DNA of 64,000 nt, from assembly GCA_024276305.1 (NCBI GenBank), contig JAJRXK010000116.1, forward strand, positions 1-64,000. Reading direction: 5' to 3'. The notes under the pieces were generated by a model. The model was not told where the DNA came from. It was given only the letters and a program-made list of their open reading frames with translations, and made no database searches. The position numbers and the translations under genes are program-made. This document shows positions 35,595 to 43,673 of the stretch, in pieces; position 1 is the first letter of the stretch, and each line of letters begins with the position of its first letter. This DNA is from Candidatus Krumholzibacteriota bacterium (GTDB lineage: Bacteria; Krumholzibacteriota; Krumholzibacteriia; JAJRXK01).

Positions 35595-37652
35595 TCAGAG
35601 GAGCAAGAGCTCGTCGGTCTCGTCCGCTTCGGGGTGGGCCCGCTCCTCTTCGAGAACCTTCAGGAAGGCCTCGATGACCCGCGGGTCGTAACGCATCTCC
35701 CAGTTCTCCCGCAACACGTCCACGGCCTCGTCGTGGTCGAGGGCCTTGCGGTAGGGGAGGTCGTGGATCATGGCCACGTAGCTCTCGACCACCGCGACGA
35801 TCCGAGCCCCGAGGGGAATGGCGTCGCCGCGCAGGCGGGAGGGATAGCCCTGACCGTTGAAACGCTCGTGGTGATAGCGCACCACATCGCAGGTATGCCG
35901 GGAAAAGCTCATGCGTCGCAGGATCTCGCTCCCCGCATCGGGGTGAGCTTCGATCTGCTGCCACTCTTCGGGAGTCAGACTTCGCGGACTTCGGAGGACC
36001 AGGTCGGCGATCTCGATCATTCCGATGTCGCGCAGCACCGCCCCGTAGCGCAGATCTCTCATCTCGTCGGGGTCGTAGCCCAGGGCGTCGGCGGTGTGCT
36101 GAGTGTAGCGGGCGATGAGCTCGGTCCGTTCACGGGAGCCCGCGCCGGATTTCTGTTCGATGAGGGTGATCAGGGTCTTGGCGACCTCGAGGGTCTGTTC
36201 CTCGAGTTCCTTCATCGCGCGCAGGTGCTCGGCGGCCAACCCGGCCTGCCCCAGGAAGGCATCGAGATAGGCGGGGTCGAAGCGTCCTTCCTCGCGGCTG
36301 CGGCGCACCGCCAGGGCGAGGATTCCGAAGAAGACTCTTGGCCCCCGGAAGGGGACCAGCAGGTCGATTCCGCGGTTGCCGAGGGCCGCGGCTTCCGGGC
36401 CCCAGGTCCCGGGGTCGGCTTCGATCGGAGCGAGGGGCTTGGTCAGCCGGGAGACGGCCTTGGTGGTGCGCGGTCGCAGGGTGGGCAGATTCGACTGGTC
36501 CATTCCGTAGACATGGGCCGGGAAGAATCCGTCGTCCTGTTCCACGTAGAGAATGGCGGCGGAGATCCCCATCTCCCCGATGAGGCTGATGAGCAGTCGG
36601 CTCACCAGGCGATCCTCGGATTCGATGGTGTGGAGTTCGCGGCTCAGCCGCAGGACCGTGCGCTGTCGTCGCAGTTGGTTGCGGAGGTCTTCGGTGGGCT
36701 CGGAGGTCGGGGACTCCTTCGGGGACCGGGGAGCGACGGCGTGGCCCACGTGGCGGGCCAGGAGGTCGATGGCCAAGAGATCCGATCGGCCCCGTTCCTT
36801 GGCTTGGGTCCCCACCAGCGCGATGCCTTCGAGGGTGCCTTCGACGTGAATGGGAACCGCGAGGTCCGAACGCAAACGGTCGAAGCTCTGTCTTTCCTCC
36901 CGCTCCAGCAGGCCGGAGAGATCCTCGCGCGAGACGGGTTCGTCGCGACGTCGCAACTCGGCCACGAAGGCGCCGGTGGCCGGGATCTGGAGGTCGCACT
37001 CTTCCACCGCAGTGGAGGCGGTGAAGCGGTAGTGATCTCCCTCCAGGCAGAAGAGCGTGGCGTGGTCCACCAAGGCGGTGCCTCGGAGCAGGCGCACCAC
37101 GGTGGGCGCAGCCTGCTGGAGGTTCGCGGCCGAGGCCAGGGGTTCCTGCGCTGCGGCCACGCTGTGGAGACTGGGGTCGTAGTCCTCGGTGGGTTCGAAG
37201 GCCAGGGTCTGTTCGACCAAGGCCTCGATCTCGTCTTCGCTGTGCTGGTCGGCCGGGATCTCCGCGGGCGAAGCGAGGTCGTCCGAGCCCGGAGCCTTCC
37301 AACTCTCGAAGGTGGGGATGAGGTCAACGACTCGGTCCACGAAGACCGGTGCGACGCCCTGGGTCTGCGCCATCAAGCAGCGGCGAACGCTGTCCGAAGC
37401 GCCCACGATGCACAGAGGTAGCTGTCGCTCGGCGAGCTCTTGGGCGTAGTCGCCCAGGCTGGCCGCGACACTCCCGCCCATGCTCCGCAGCTCCGAGACT
37501 TCCAGGGCCAGGTGTCGGTCGGGTTGGTCGCGACAACGAGAGAGGAGTCCGTGGACCGCCGCCTTCTCTCGGGTCCCGAGATGTCCGGTGACCTGCACCA
37601 CGAAGAGGTCGCTTCGGGGTGGATCCAGAGTCTGGAATGTGGCTCTTTGCAT
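35595..37652 (-). CDS. STAS-GAF-GAF protein with degenerate HD-GYP domain
   Basis: A 685-residue cytoplasmic protein. Residues about 10-120 look like a STAS domain. Two GAF-like sensor domains follow (about 175-310 and 335-480). The C-terminal part (about 485-665) is HD-GYP: PEEWQQIEAHPDAGSEIL, RYHHERFNGQGYP and IPLGARIVAVVESY. HD-GYP enzymes break c-di-GMP using metal bound by several His and Asp residues. Here the first His position is Arg509, the HD pair is Arg541-Asp542, the lysine of HDIGK is Met, and the later Asp is Glu623. Only HHE and GYP persist, so it is probably a sensor or scaffold, not an enzyme. It follows the HTH gene by 31 bases. Confidence 0.85.
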   Translation of the reverse strand: MQRATFQTLDPPRSDLFVVQVTGHLGTREKAAVHGLLSRCRDQPDRHLALEVSELRSMGGSVAASLGDYAQELAERQLPLCIVGASDSVRRCLMAQTQGVAPVFVDRVVDLIPTFESWKAPGSDDLASPAEIPADQHSEDEIEALVEQTLAFEPTEDYDPSLHSVAAAQEPLASAANLQQAAPTVVRLLRGTALVDHATLFCLEGDHYRFTASTAVEECDLQIPATGAFVAELRRRDEPVSREDLSGLLEREERQSFDRLRSDLAVPIHVEGTLEGIALVGTQAKERGRSDLLAIDLLARHVGHAVAPRSPKESPTSEPTEDLRNQLRRQRTVLRLSRELHTIESEDRLVSRLLISLIGEMGISAAILYVEQDDGFFPAHVYGMDQSNLPTLRPRTTKAVSRLTKPLAPIEADPGTWGPEAAALGNRGIDLLVPFRGPRVFFGILALAVRRSREEGRFDPAYLDAFLGQAGLAAEHLRAMKELEEQTLEVAKTLITLIEQKSGAGSRERTELIARYTQHTADALGYDPDEMRDLRYGAVLRDIGMIEIADLVLRSPRSLTPEEWQQIEAHPDAGSEILRRMSFSRHTCDVVRYHHERFNGQGYPSRLRGDAIPLGARIVAVVESYVAMIHDLPYRKALDHDEAVDVLRENWEMRYDPRVIEAFLKVLEEERAHPEADETDELLLL

Positions 37653-37683
37653 GGCTCAACTTCGGCGCACCGCCCCCGGCGAG

Positions 37684-37908
37684 TTAGACGAGCTCTTCAG
37701 TCAGCCAGCGATCGAGGACGGACTTGAGGAAGCGCCATTCGCTCCCGACCTTCTTGGCCGGGATCTTTCCTTCTTTGGCCAGGCGGCACACGGTCTTCAC
37801 GTGCATTTTCAGGTAGTCCGCCGCTTCCGTGGAGGTCATGACCGGCGAAGCTTCGCTCTCGGCACCAATGTAGATGTTGCCGTATTCGGTCGCGGTTTTC
37901 TCACTCAT
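37684..37908 (-). CDS. Small excisionase/MerR-like HTH DNA-binding protein
   Basis: A 74-residue protein whose core MTSTEAADYLKMHVKTVCRL and the following GKIPAKKVGSEWRF match the excisionase/BldC-type helix-turn-helix (HTH_17). The first 22 residues are extra. It should bind DNA as a small regulator. The ATG follows AAGGGG. A strong sigma-54-type promoter stands 57 bases upstream, and the STAS-GAF-HD-GYP-like gene follows in the same orientation, so the two form an operon. There is no recombinase nearby to suggest a true excisionase. Confidence 0.85.
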   Translation of the reverse strand: MSEKTATEYGNIYIGAESEASPVMTSTEAADYLKMHVKTVCRLAKEGKIPAKKVGSEWRFLKSVLDRWLTEELV

Positions 37909-37964
37909 GCTGTTCCCCTTGAGAACTCAGGTGTCGAAGCAAGGATGCGGTTTGTCGATCTCAC

Positions 37965-37980
37965 TGCAACGCATATGCCA
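37965..37980 (-). promoter_or_regulatory. Sigma-54 promoter of HTH gene
   Basis: The minus strand reads TGGCATATGCGTTGCA. The GG and GC dinucleotides are exactly 12 bases apart, and both the TGGCA and TTGCA elements match the sigma-54 consensus. The predicted start is near 37954, about 46 bases before the HTH ATG. Confidence 0.75.
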
Positions 37981-38137
37981 AAGACCTCAGACGGAGACAC
38001 CCCGACCAAATCACCGCGGAGAACCTCCCAGCCCCCCCATGCGGAGCTTTGCTCCCTCATGCCTCCCCGGCGCGGGGCTTGGGGAAAAGACGCTCCGTTG
38101 CAACGTGCGATGGTCCGTCGCGAGTCGCGGGCTTCCC

Positions 38138-40174
38138 TCATGCGGGGTGGCAGAGCTCGGCGAGAATCTCTCCGAGCTCGCTGCCGCGAAAGGGATCGCG
38201 CCAGCAGGCGTGGGCATGGGACTTGGCCGCGACGTCGGCCGCATAGGCCTCGGCCACGGAGGTGGTCAGAATGATCTTCAGCTGGGGATGTTCCTGGCGG
38301 AGGCCGGCAAAACTGGCCTGGCCTTCTTCTCCCAACCGCAGATCCGAGATCAGGACATCGATGCGATCCTGCGCCAACATCTTCTGCGCCTCGGCGAGCG
38401 AGGAGGTGGCCTGGGCGCTGAGCCCCTGCATCTGCAGAGTGCGCATCAGGTCGCGGCGCCGGAACTCCGATTGGTTCACGAGCAGCGCGCGGAGAGTCCG
38501 ACGTTTGGGACGGGCCGGGACCGGGACGAAACTGTAGATGCTCTCCTCGGGGTGGGGACGTGACGATACCCGAGGGGTCGAGGATCCCTGGAAGCGCTGA
38601 CGCAGCAGGGCCCTCACGTCCAGCACCGGAATCTCCTCGCCATCGAGGTCGAGGCTGGCGTGGGCGATTTCTTCCCATCCGGCCGGGGCCTCTCCCAATT
38701 CGCGAGGCGCGTGGAGCTCGAGCGAGCCATCGCAGCGCAGGGCCAGTCGCTTCTCCACCGACCCGAAGATCACCGTGTGCTCTCCGGGTCGATGTTCTCG
38801 GCTGGTGCCTCGCGAGGCTTCGGCCAGGTCGATGAGGGGCAGACTTCGATTCGGGAGGAGCAGGGTCTCCTGCCCGTCCTTGTCCACATCGATGGGGGAT
38901 TCGGCCAGGATGTCCTCCACCAACGAGGCGGCGATGGCGATGCGTTCCTTCCCTCGGGTCAGGACCGCGTAGCGGGGATGGTCCACACTGAGGGGGAGAG
39001 TGAATCGGTAGCGGGCATCCTTGGCCCGCGACCCCGCTTCGAGGAGCCCATCGTTGCGCATGAGCAGGGCTCGGGCGCGGCGGAGTCCGGGAAGCATGGC
39101 CACGTGATCGGCATCGAGCTGGGCCGGGCTCAAGGTCTGTTCGGCCACGTCGTCTCGCACGATCCCCAGGAGTCTTCCCTGCTCGGAGCGGAGGCCCACG
39201 GTGACCGCGACCGGGCGCTGCAGACCCCCACTCGCGATCTCGTCGGCGATGTCTCCGAGCAGGGCATCGATGACCCCTCGGACGGTCTCGTGCATCGAGG
39301 GATCGACCGACCGGGCACCCCCGTGTGGACGAAAGACCAGCGGAACCCCGGCCTGTTGGGCGGCCTCCTGGAGAGTGGCGAGGGCGGGGGCGTAGAGAGG
39401 GTCTTGCTCGGGGTGCTTGACCGTCGGACCGAGGTCGGGATCCCGGGGCGTGGCCGGCGCGCGCTGGGCCTGGGACCGCTGCTCCAGCTCCTCCTCCATC
39501 TCGCGGAGGCAGCGCAGCGAATCGGAGAGGTCGGTGCGGAGGACCTCCCATGTCGCGGCGGAATTGTCGCGCTGCATGACCTCGCGCAGTCGAGCCACGG
39601 CGGCGTCGAGGAGTTCGGTGGCCTCCTCCACGTCACTGCTGACATAGGGGAGCGTTCTCTCCGATTCCGCGTTCGCCGAGGGGGCTTCGGTCTCGGGGGT
39701 GGTCGGCTCGGCCTCGGCCGGAGCTGGGGGCCGGTCCTCGGCCGGAGCGGGGTCGGAAGCGAGGTGGTCGAGACTGCGCGCCAGGAGCTTGCGCAGATCC
39801 TCGATCTCCTCCGCGAAGGGAGTGAAATCCCCCGCTTCCCGACCGCCCCGCTCGAGGTGGCGCATCAGGCTCTCCTCGAGGTCGATCACGCTCTCGAGGA
39901 GGAGGGACTCGGTGGTCCTCAGTTCCGCGCCACTCTTCTCGATGCGTTGGAGCCACTGCAACAGGTCGTCGAGAAAGCTCTGCATCTGGTCGAAGTGCAG
40001 GATGCGGGAGCTGCCGGCCAACAGGCGGGTGGCCATCACCGCGCGGCGGAAGTCCGTCTGAGGGTTGGAGGTGGCCGAGGGATTCTCAGCGTGGAGGGCC
40101 CGCAGCCGGACCAGCTGTTCGGAGATCTGGGCCGAGAAGAGGCCGACCTGCGATGTGTCCACAGAATCCGACAA
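38138..40174 (-). CDS. CheA-like hybrid protein lacking kinase residues
   Basis: A 678-residue protein with CheA-type order. A P1/HPt-like helical domain (about 15-110) comes first. A long acidic, Pro-rich linker follows, then a diverged ATPase-like domain (about 265-395), a CheW-like domain (about 400-530) and a C-terminal receiver (about 562-676). The HPt motif reads ATRLLAGSSRIL, so Arg50 stands where the phosphorylated His should be. The ATPase N-box Asn-His signature is lost (ALLGDIADEI). The receiver keeps Asp611 but has Asn-Gln (567-568) for the acidic pair and lacks the usual Lys-Pro. Phosphotransfer through this protein looks impossible; it may be a scaffold. The TTG start follows GAGGT, 59 bases after the MCP-like gene. 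Confidence 0.82.
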   Translation of the reverse strand: MSDSVDTSQVGLFSAQISEQLVRLRALHAENPSATSNPQTDFRRAVMATRLLAGSSRILHFDQMQSFLDDLLQWLQRIEKSGAELRTTESLLLESVIDLEESLMRHLERGGREAGDFTPFAEEIEDLRKLLARSLDHLASDPAPAEDRPPAPAEAEPTTPETEAPSANAESERTLPYVSSDVEEATELLDAAVARLREVMQRDNSAATWEVLRTDLSDSLRCLREMEEELEQRSQAQRAPATPRDPDLGPTVKHPEQDPLYAPALATLQEAAQQAGVPLVFRPHGGARSVDPSMHETVRGVIDALLGDIADEIASGGLQRPVAVTVGLRSEQGRLLGIVRDDVAEQTLSPAQLDADHVAMLPGLRRARALLMRNDGLLEAGSRAKDARYRFTLPLSVDHPRYAVLTRGKERIAIAASLVEDILAESPIDVDKDGQETLLLPNRSLPLIDLAEASRGTSREHRPGEHTVIFGSVEKRLALRCDGSLELHAPRELGEAPAGWEEIAHASLDLDGEEIPVLDVRALLRQRFQGSSTPRVSSRPHPEESIYSFVPVPARPKRRTLRALLVNQSEFRRRDLMRTLQMQGLSAQATSSLAEAQKMLAQDRIDVLISDLRLGEEGQASFAGLRQEHPQLKIILTTSVAEAYAADVAAKSHAHACWRDPFRGSELGEILAELCHPA

Positions 40175-40233
40175 TGCGAGACCTCAACCGAGGGTTGCAG
40201 AAGAACGCGAGCGTTGCGCCGGTCGAGACTCGA

Positions 40234-41502
40234 TCAGAGCTCGACAGCTCCGAACTGGTCTAGATCGTACACCTCGTCCCCGGCGACGTCCCCGGCCATC
40301 TCCTCCTCGTCGAGGAGGACCCCGCCGAGTTCGGCGATCTCGTAGATCTTCGCCGAGTCCGGAGTCGGAGCGGATGCGGGGGTCGGAGTGGAGACGGGGG
40401 CCGACGGAGTCTCGGGGGCCGACGGAGTCTCGGGGGCCGCGGCCACGGGACCGGCTTCGGGGGATGCCGCCCACTCTTCGAGACCTCGAATCTCGTGGGC
40501 GATCTGGGACAGGACTTCCGACAGTCCCTCGGTGCTCTGGTCGAGGACCATCACGATGGCGTCGAGGCCCTCGGGACCGCTGCCGCCGCCTCCCTGTTGG
40601 GCGGCTGCGATCTGGTCGGCCTCGCAGACCCGAAGGTCTCCTGCCACCCGCTGGAATCGGGTCGACAGCGAACGCATCTCCTCGGCCGTGGCGACGATTT
40701 CCTCCGCGCCATCTCCGAGGCGGCTGATCTGGAGAGCCGCGGTGATCGCGAGCTTGTTGGCTTCCTCGGCCAGGTCGTCGAGGGTGGTCCGAAGGAGGGT
40801 CAGCCGCTCGGCATTGCGGTGGAGTTGGGCTCGGAGGTCCACTCCGGCCGCCGGTGCGGATCCGCCGGCGGTCCGTTGGGAGAGGTCGGCCGCGCAGTCC
40901 CCGATGGACTCGATGAAATTGCCCAGCTCGCGGTGCTTGGCGCGGAGGGCCTGGGCCTTGGTCCGCACCGGGGTGGTGTCCACACTGGTGGCGGCGATGG
41001 CGGCCACGGTCTTCGCGGCGGCGGCATCTTCGGCCTCGGCCTGACGGGCTCGGTCCAATTCTCTCTCGAGCTGGGCCATCTGTTCGCGGAGCGCGGTGGC
41101 TTCGAGTCGGGCGTCGTGGGCGATCTGCGCGTCTTCCCGCCACCTCTCCACCACGGACTCGATTTCTGCGACTTCGGAGAAGTCTGCCGGGTCGGTCTCT
41201 CGCACGTCCGAGATCTTGGCCAACGACCGCATCAGTTTCTGCTGCTGCTTGCCCCCCCGGACCACCCGATCGAGAGGACGGGCCGAGGTGACGGTGGCCA
41301 GATAGCCCATGAGCCCCAGAGCGGCGACTCCGCCGATGACGATGTAGAACATCTTCACCGTCTCGGGATTCTCCAGATCGAGCTCCCCGTGGAAGAGGGT
41401 CAGATAGGAATAGATGAGCCCGAATCCGGTCCCGACCACCAGGAGGAAGACGAAGAGACCCAGTTTCCAGGGCGAGGTGAGAACGATGCGCTGTGCGGCC
41501 AC
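40234..41502 (-). CDS. MCP-like membrane coiled-coil protein
   Basis: A 422-residue protein with two transmembrane helices (about 12-32 and 51-71) enclosing a short acidic loop, then a long coiled coil. The segment LAEEANKLAITAALQISRLG followed by EEMRSLSTRF mimics the chemoreceptor tip (ETNLLALNAAIEAARAG...VRxLA), but the Glu-Ala-Ala-Arg-Ala hairpin that binds CheA/CheW is not kept. The C-terminal 90 residues are Pro/Ala-rich and acidic. It lacks a ligand-binding domain. The GTG start at 41502 follows CAGGAG. It heads the operon with the CheA-like gene and is preceded by a sigma-54-type promoter. Confidence 0.78.
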   Translation of the reverse strand: MAAQRIVLTSPWKLGLFVFLLVVGTGFGLIYSYLTLFHGELDLENPETVKMFYIVIGGVAALGLMGYLATVTSARPLDRVVRGGKQQQKLMRSLAKISDVRETDPADFSEVAEIESVVERWREDAQIAHDARLEATALREQMAQLERELDRARQAEAEDAAAAKTVAAIAATSVDTTPVRTKAQALRAKHRELGNFIESIGDCAADLSQRTAGGSAPAAGVDLRAQLHRNAERLTLLRTTLDDLAEEANKLAITAALQISRLGDGAEEIVATAEEMRSLSTRFQRVAGDLRVCEADQIAAAQQGGGGSGPEGLDAIVMVLDQSTEGLSEVLSQIAHEIRGLEEWAASPEAGPVAAAPETPSAPETPSAPVSTPTPASAPTPDSAKIYEIAELGGVLLDEEEMAGDVAGDEVYDLDQFGAVEL

Positions 41503-41578
41503 GGCGGTTTCTCCTGCAATGAGAGGTGCGTCCGGGGGGCACGACAGCTGGAAAGGCCCCCAAGCCTCGGGGCAGGCC

Positions 41579-41593
41579 GCAATTCGTATGCCA
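41579..41593 (-). promoter_or_regulatory. Sigma-54 promoter of MCP-like operon
   Basis: The minus strand reads TGGCATACGAATTGC, with GG and GC 12 bases apart and close to the -24/-12 consensus. Transcription would start near 41567, about 65 bases before the GTG. Confidence 0.7.
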
Positions 41594-41761
41594 CCCGACT
41601 TCCACGGCGCAAAAGGGATCAGGAGGCCCCGAAGTGGTGGTTTCCCGCCAACTTTTGGGTTTTCCCCCGGATGTGGGCGTCTCGACCATGCCCCGCCGGA
41701 GGGAGGGATGTTCCCACGAGACGTTGCAATCCGCCCCCATTGGGAACTTCCTTGTGAGAAA

Positions 41762-41776
41762 TGGCACAACTCATGC
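41762..41776 (+). promoter_or_regulatory. Possible sigma-54 promoter of interrupted gene
   Basis: The plus strand reads TGGCACAACTCATGC. The -24 element is perfect and the GC is 12 bases on; the -12 element is ATGC instead of TTGC. The start would be near 41788, about 32 bases before the ATG. The rest of the 41503-41819 divergent gap holds no gene. Confidence 0.5.
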
Positions 41777-41819
41777 GGTCGGAAGCCTCACGACCTGCTT
41801 GCAAACCACGGGGGTTCCC

Positions 41820-42647
41820 ATGCGCGATCTTCCATATCTCGACCTCCACCTCGACGAATCCCAGCCCGGTGCGCCGGACCGAGCTTCGGCTCCCGAATTC
41901 CTGTTGCGCTGCCTCCTGGGCGCTCGGGAGGAAGCCTCCTTGCCCAGCAACGAGGGGGGATTCGACGAGGACGTGAATGTGTATCTGGTGGGTCTGCTCC
42001 AGGATCTGCTCTCGGCGGCCTTTCACGATCGGGCCCGACGCTTCCACTTCTCCCGCGACCAGGATCTCGCGCGGTAAGTGCGGCGCATAGGCGATGATCG
42101 CTACGCCTACCGGGTCTATCGGACCAATGCGGACCACCTGCTCCTGGCCATCGGCCTCTTCCACCATGTCGAGGGTGCGTCGCGGCCGGACCATCCTCTT
42201 CTCCACCGCGAACCCGAGGAGTTCATCGGGAGGGGAGAGACCTACTACTGCACCGCTTCGAATCTCCTCCGCCGCCTGCGGCGGCAGCCTTCGGGGGTCG
42301 AAGTGGCGCTCACCAAGCTGGGTCGGGACTTCGAGAACTACGTGCAGGTCTTGCGTCGGGTCCGGACTTCCTACTTCCATCTGAGCACCCGCTTGGGCGA
42401 GGGAGTGCTCTTCCATCTGCTGCAGTCCGCCCCGGAGGAGGATCCGGCTCAGCGAGGCGCCTCGGACTGCTACGATGCCTTCCTCGACACCTTTTCCCGG
42501 TGGAAGCGCTGTCGGGATGCACCGTCCTGGGAAGCCCTGGCCGCCCAGGTGGAGGAGCTCAAGGCCCTGGACCCCGATTTCCACTTCCAGATGCCCCAGC
42601 CCGAAGAGATCCTCGATCGCCCTCCCGATCCGGAGGCTTCGAGTTGA
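41820..42647 (+). pseudogene. Unknown gene interrupted by one in-frame TAA
   Basis: Two open frames lie in the same reading frame, separated only by TAA at 42075-42077: 85 residues (MRDLPYLDLHLDESQ...SRDQDLAR) and 189 residues (VRRIGDDRYAYRVYRTNADHLL...). The join reads naturally as one 275-residue soluble protein if the stop were Tyr (TAC or TAT, one base away). Codon use is normal throughout and there is no frameshift. A GTG directly after the TAA could allow re-initiation. No family is recognised. It may be a fresh nonsense mutation, a sequencing error, or a readthrough gene. It is divergent from the MCP-like operon. Confidence 0.7.
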
Positions 42648-42662
42648 TCGGTCGCCGGTGGA

Positions 42663-43496
42663 TCAGGTGGACTCGAGGAAGTCGATGATGCCCTGGTGCA
42701 CCTTCTGCTGGGCGTCGCCGAGGTGGAAGCGATGCCCGCCGGAGGGGAAGGTCTCGATCACCGTGCGGTGATGGGTGAGGCGGGAGCGGAGGAATCCGAT
42801 GCTCCGCGGGTCGACCCGCTCGTCGTCTTCGGCCGCGGCCACGAAGGTCGGGATCCGAGACCAGCTCTTGTTCTTGCGGGCCGCGTCCATGCCGTCGAAG
42901 ACATCCGACCGCCACCGCATCTTCTTGCGGAGGAAGCCGAGCCGGTCGAGGCCGAGGGCCATGAGAATCCGCTGTTTTCGGCTGACTCGAGCGTGGACCG
43001 CCGGAGCGAGGAGGATCAGACCCTCGGGCCGGGGCTTGAAATTCTGCATCAGAACCAGGGTCGCTCCGAATCCGTGGCCGACCACATAGACCTGTTTGCA
43101 GCATTCGCTGAAGAGGGTGAAGCGGTTGTTGACCTCTTCGCGGTAGGACTCCCAGGGCGAGGGCAGTCCCGTCGCAGTGGGAATCCCCACGCTGGGAAGC
43201 CGCATCCCGTAGACGCTGTGCCCGGCCTCGAAGAGCCCTTCGCCCAGAGGTCGGAGGTCGGCCACACTGCCCTTGGTGCCGTGGACCAGCAGCACGCCGC
43301 TGCGGCTGTCCTCGCGCTCCAGGAGGAAGGCTCGTTCCTCCTCCGGCACCTGGGTGGCCTCCTCGAGGTAGTCCACTTGCTGGGCCAGCGCCCGCAGGAG
43401 CATCTGCCGAGCGCGCACGGTTGCGCCCCCGGATTCCACCAGGCGGTGAAGCTCCCAGATGTTCTTGTTGAGCGTTTCGGCCGTATTCTGGTCCAC
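42663..43496 (-). CDS. Alpha/beta-hydrolase-fold protein without Ser nucleophile
   Basis: A 277-residue protein. A helical N-terminal segment (1-60) precedes an alpha/beta hydrolase core: oxyanion strand GVLLVHGTKGS, then the nucleophile elbow VYVVGHGFGATLVLM. In active members the elbow is GxSxG; here it is GHGFG with Gly142 where Ser should be. The acid region DDERVDP (Asp225) and a late His (GGHRFHL) are still present. It is most like carboxylesterase/lysophospholipase-type hydrolases, but probably inactive or with altered chemistry. The GTG start follows GAGGAGG. It converges on the interrupted gene. Confidence 0.82.
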   Translation of the reverse strand: MDQNTAETLNKNIWELHRLVESGGATVRARQMLLRALAQQVDYLEEATQVPEEERAFLLEREDSRSGVLLVHGTKGSVADLRPLGEGLFEAGHSVYGMRLPSVGIPTATGLPSPWESYREEVNNRFTLFSECCKQVYVVGHGFGATLVLMQNFKPRPEGLILLAPAVHARVSRKQRILMALGLDRLGFLRKKMRWRSDVFDGMDAARKNKSWSRIPTFVAAAEDDERVDPRSIGFLRSRLTHHRTVIETFPSGGHRFHLGDAQQKVHQGIIDFLEST

Positions 43497-43673
43497 CAGT
43501 CCTCCTCGTCCAATGGCCTGACACGCCCTCGGGGCAGTGCCGCAGCGGATCAAGTTAACACAAGCGGCGGCCGACGGCTGCCTCGGGGTGGGGATTGCCA
43601 CCGCCCGGCCCCTGTACCTATGTTGAAGTGTCATTCCAACCCTCTCGCCTCATCGTCCCCTTCGGAGGTCTTC

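Noticed and set aside
35349-37421. 690-codon plus-strand frame opposite the HD-GYP-like gene
   Set aside because: Antisense shadow; composition is Gly/Glu-rich with no domain, while the minus strand encodes GAF and HD-GYP-like motifs.
37684-37908. The excisionase-like gene as a sign of an integrated element
   Set aside because: There is no integrase, attachment-site repeat or tRNA junction nearby, and the gene is embedded in a cluster with similar base composition.
41725-41745. A further sigma-54-like site TTGCAA near 41730 on the minus strand
   Set aside because: The GG and GC pairs are 11 rather than 12 bases apart.
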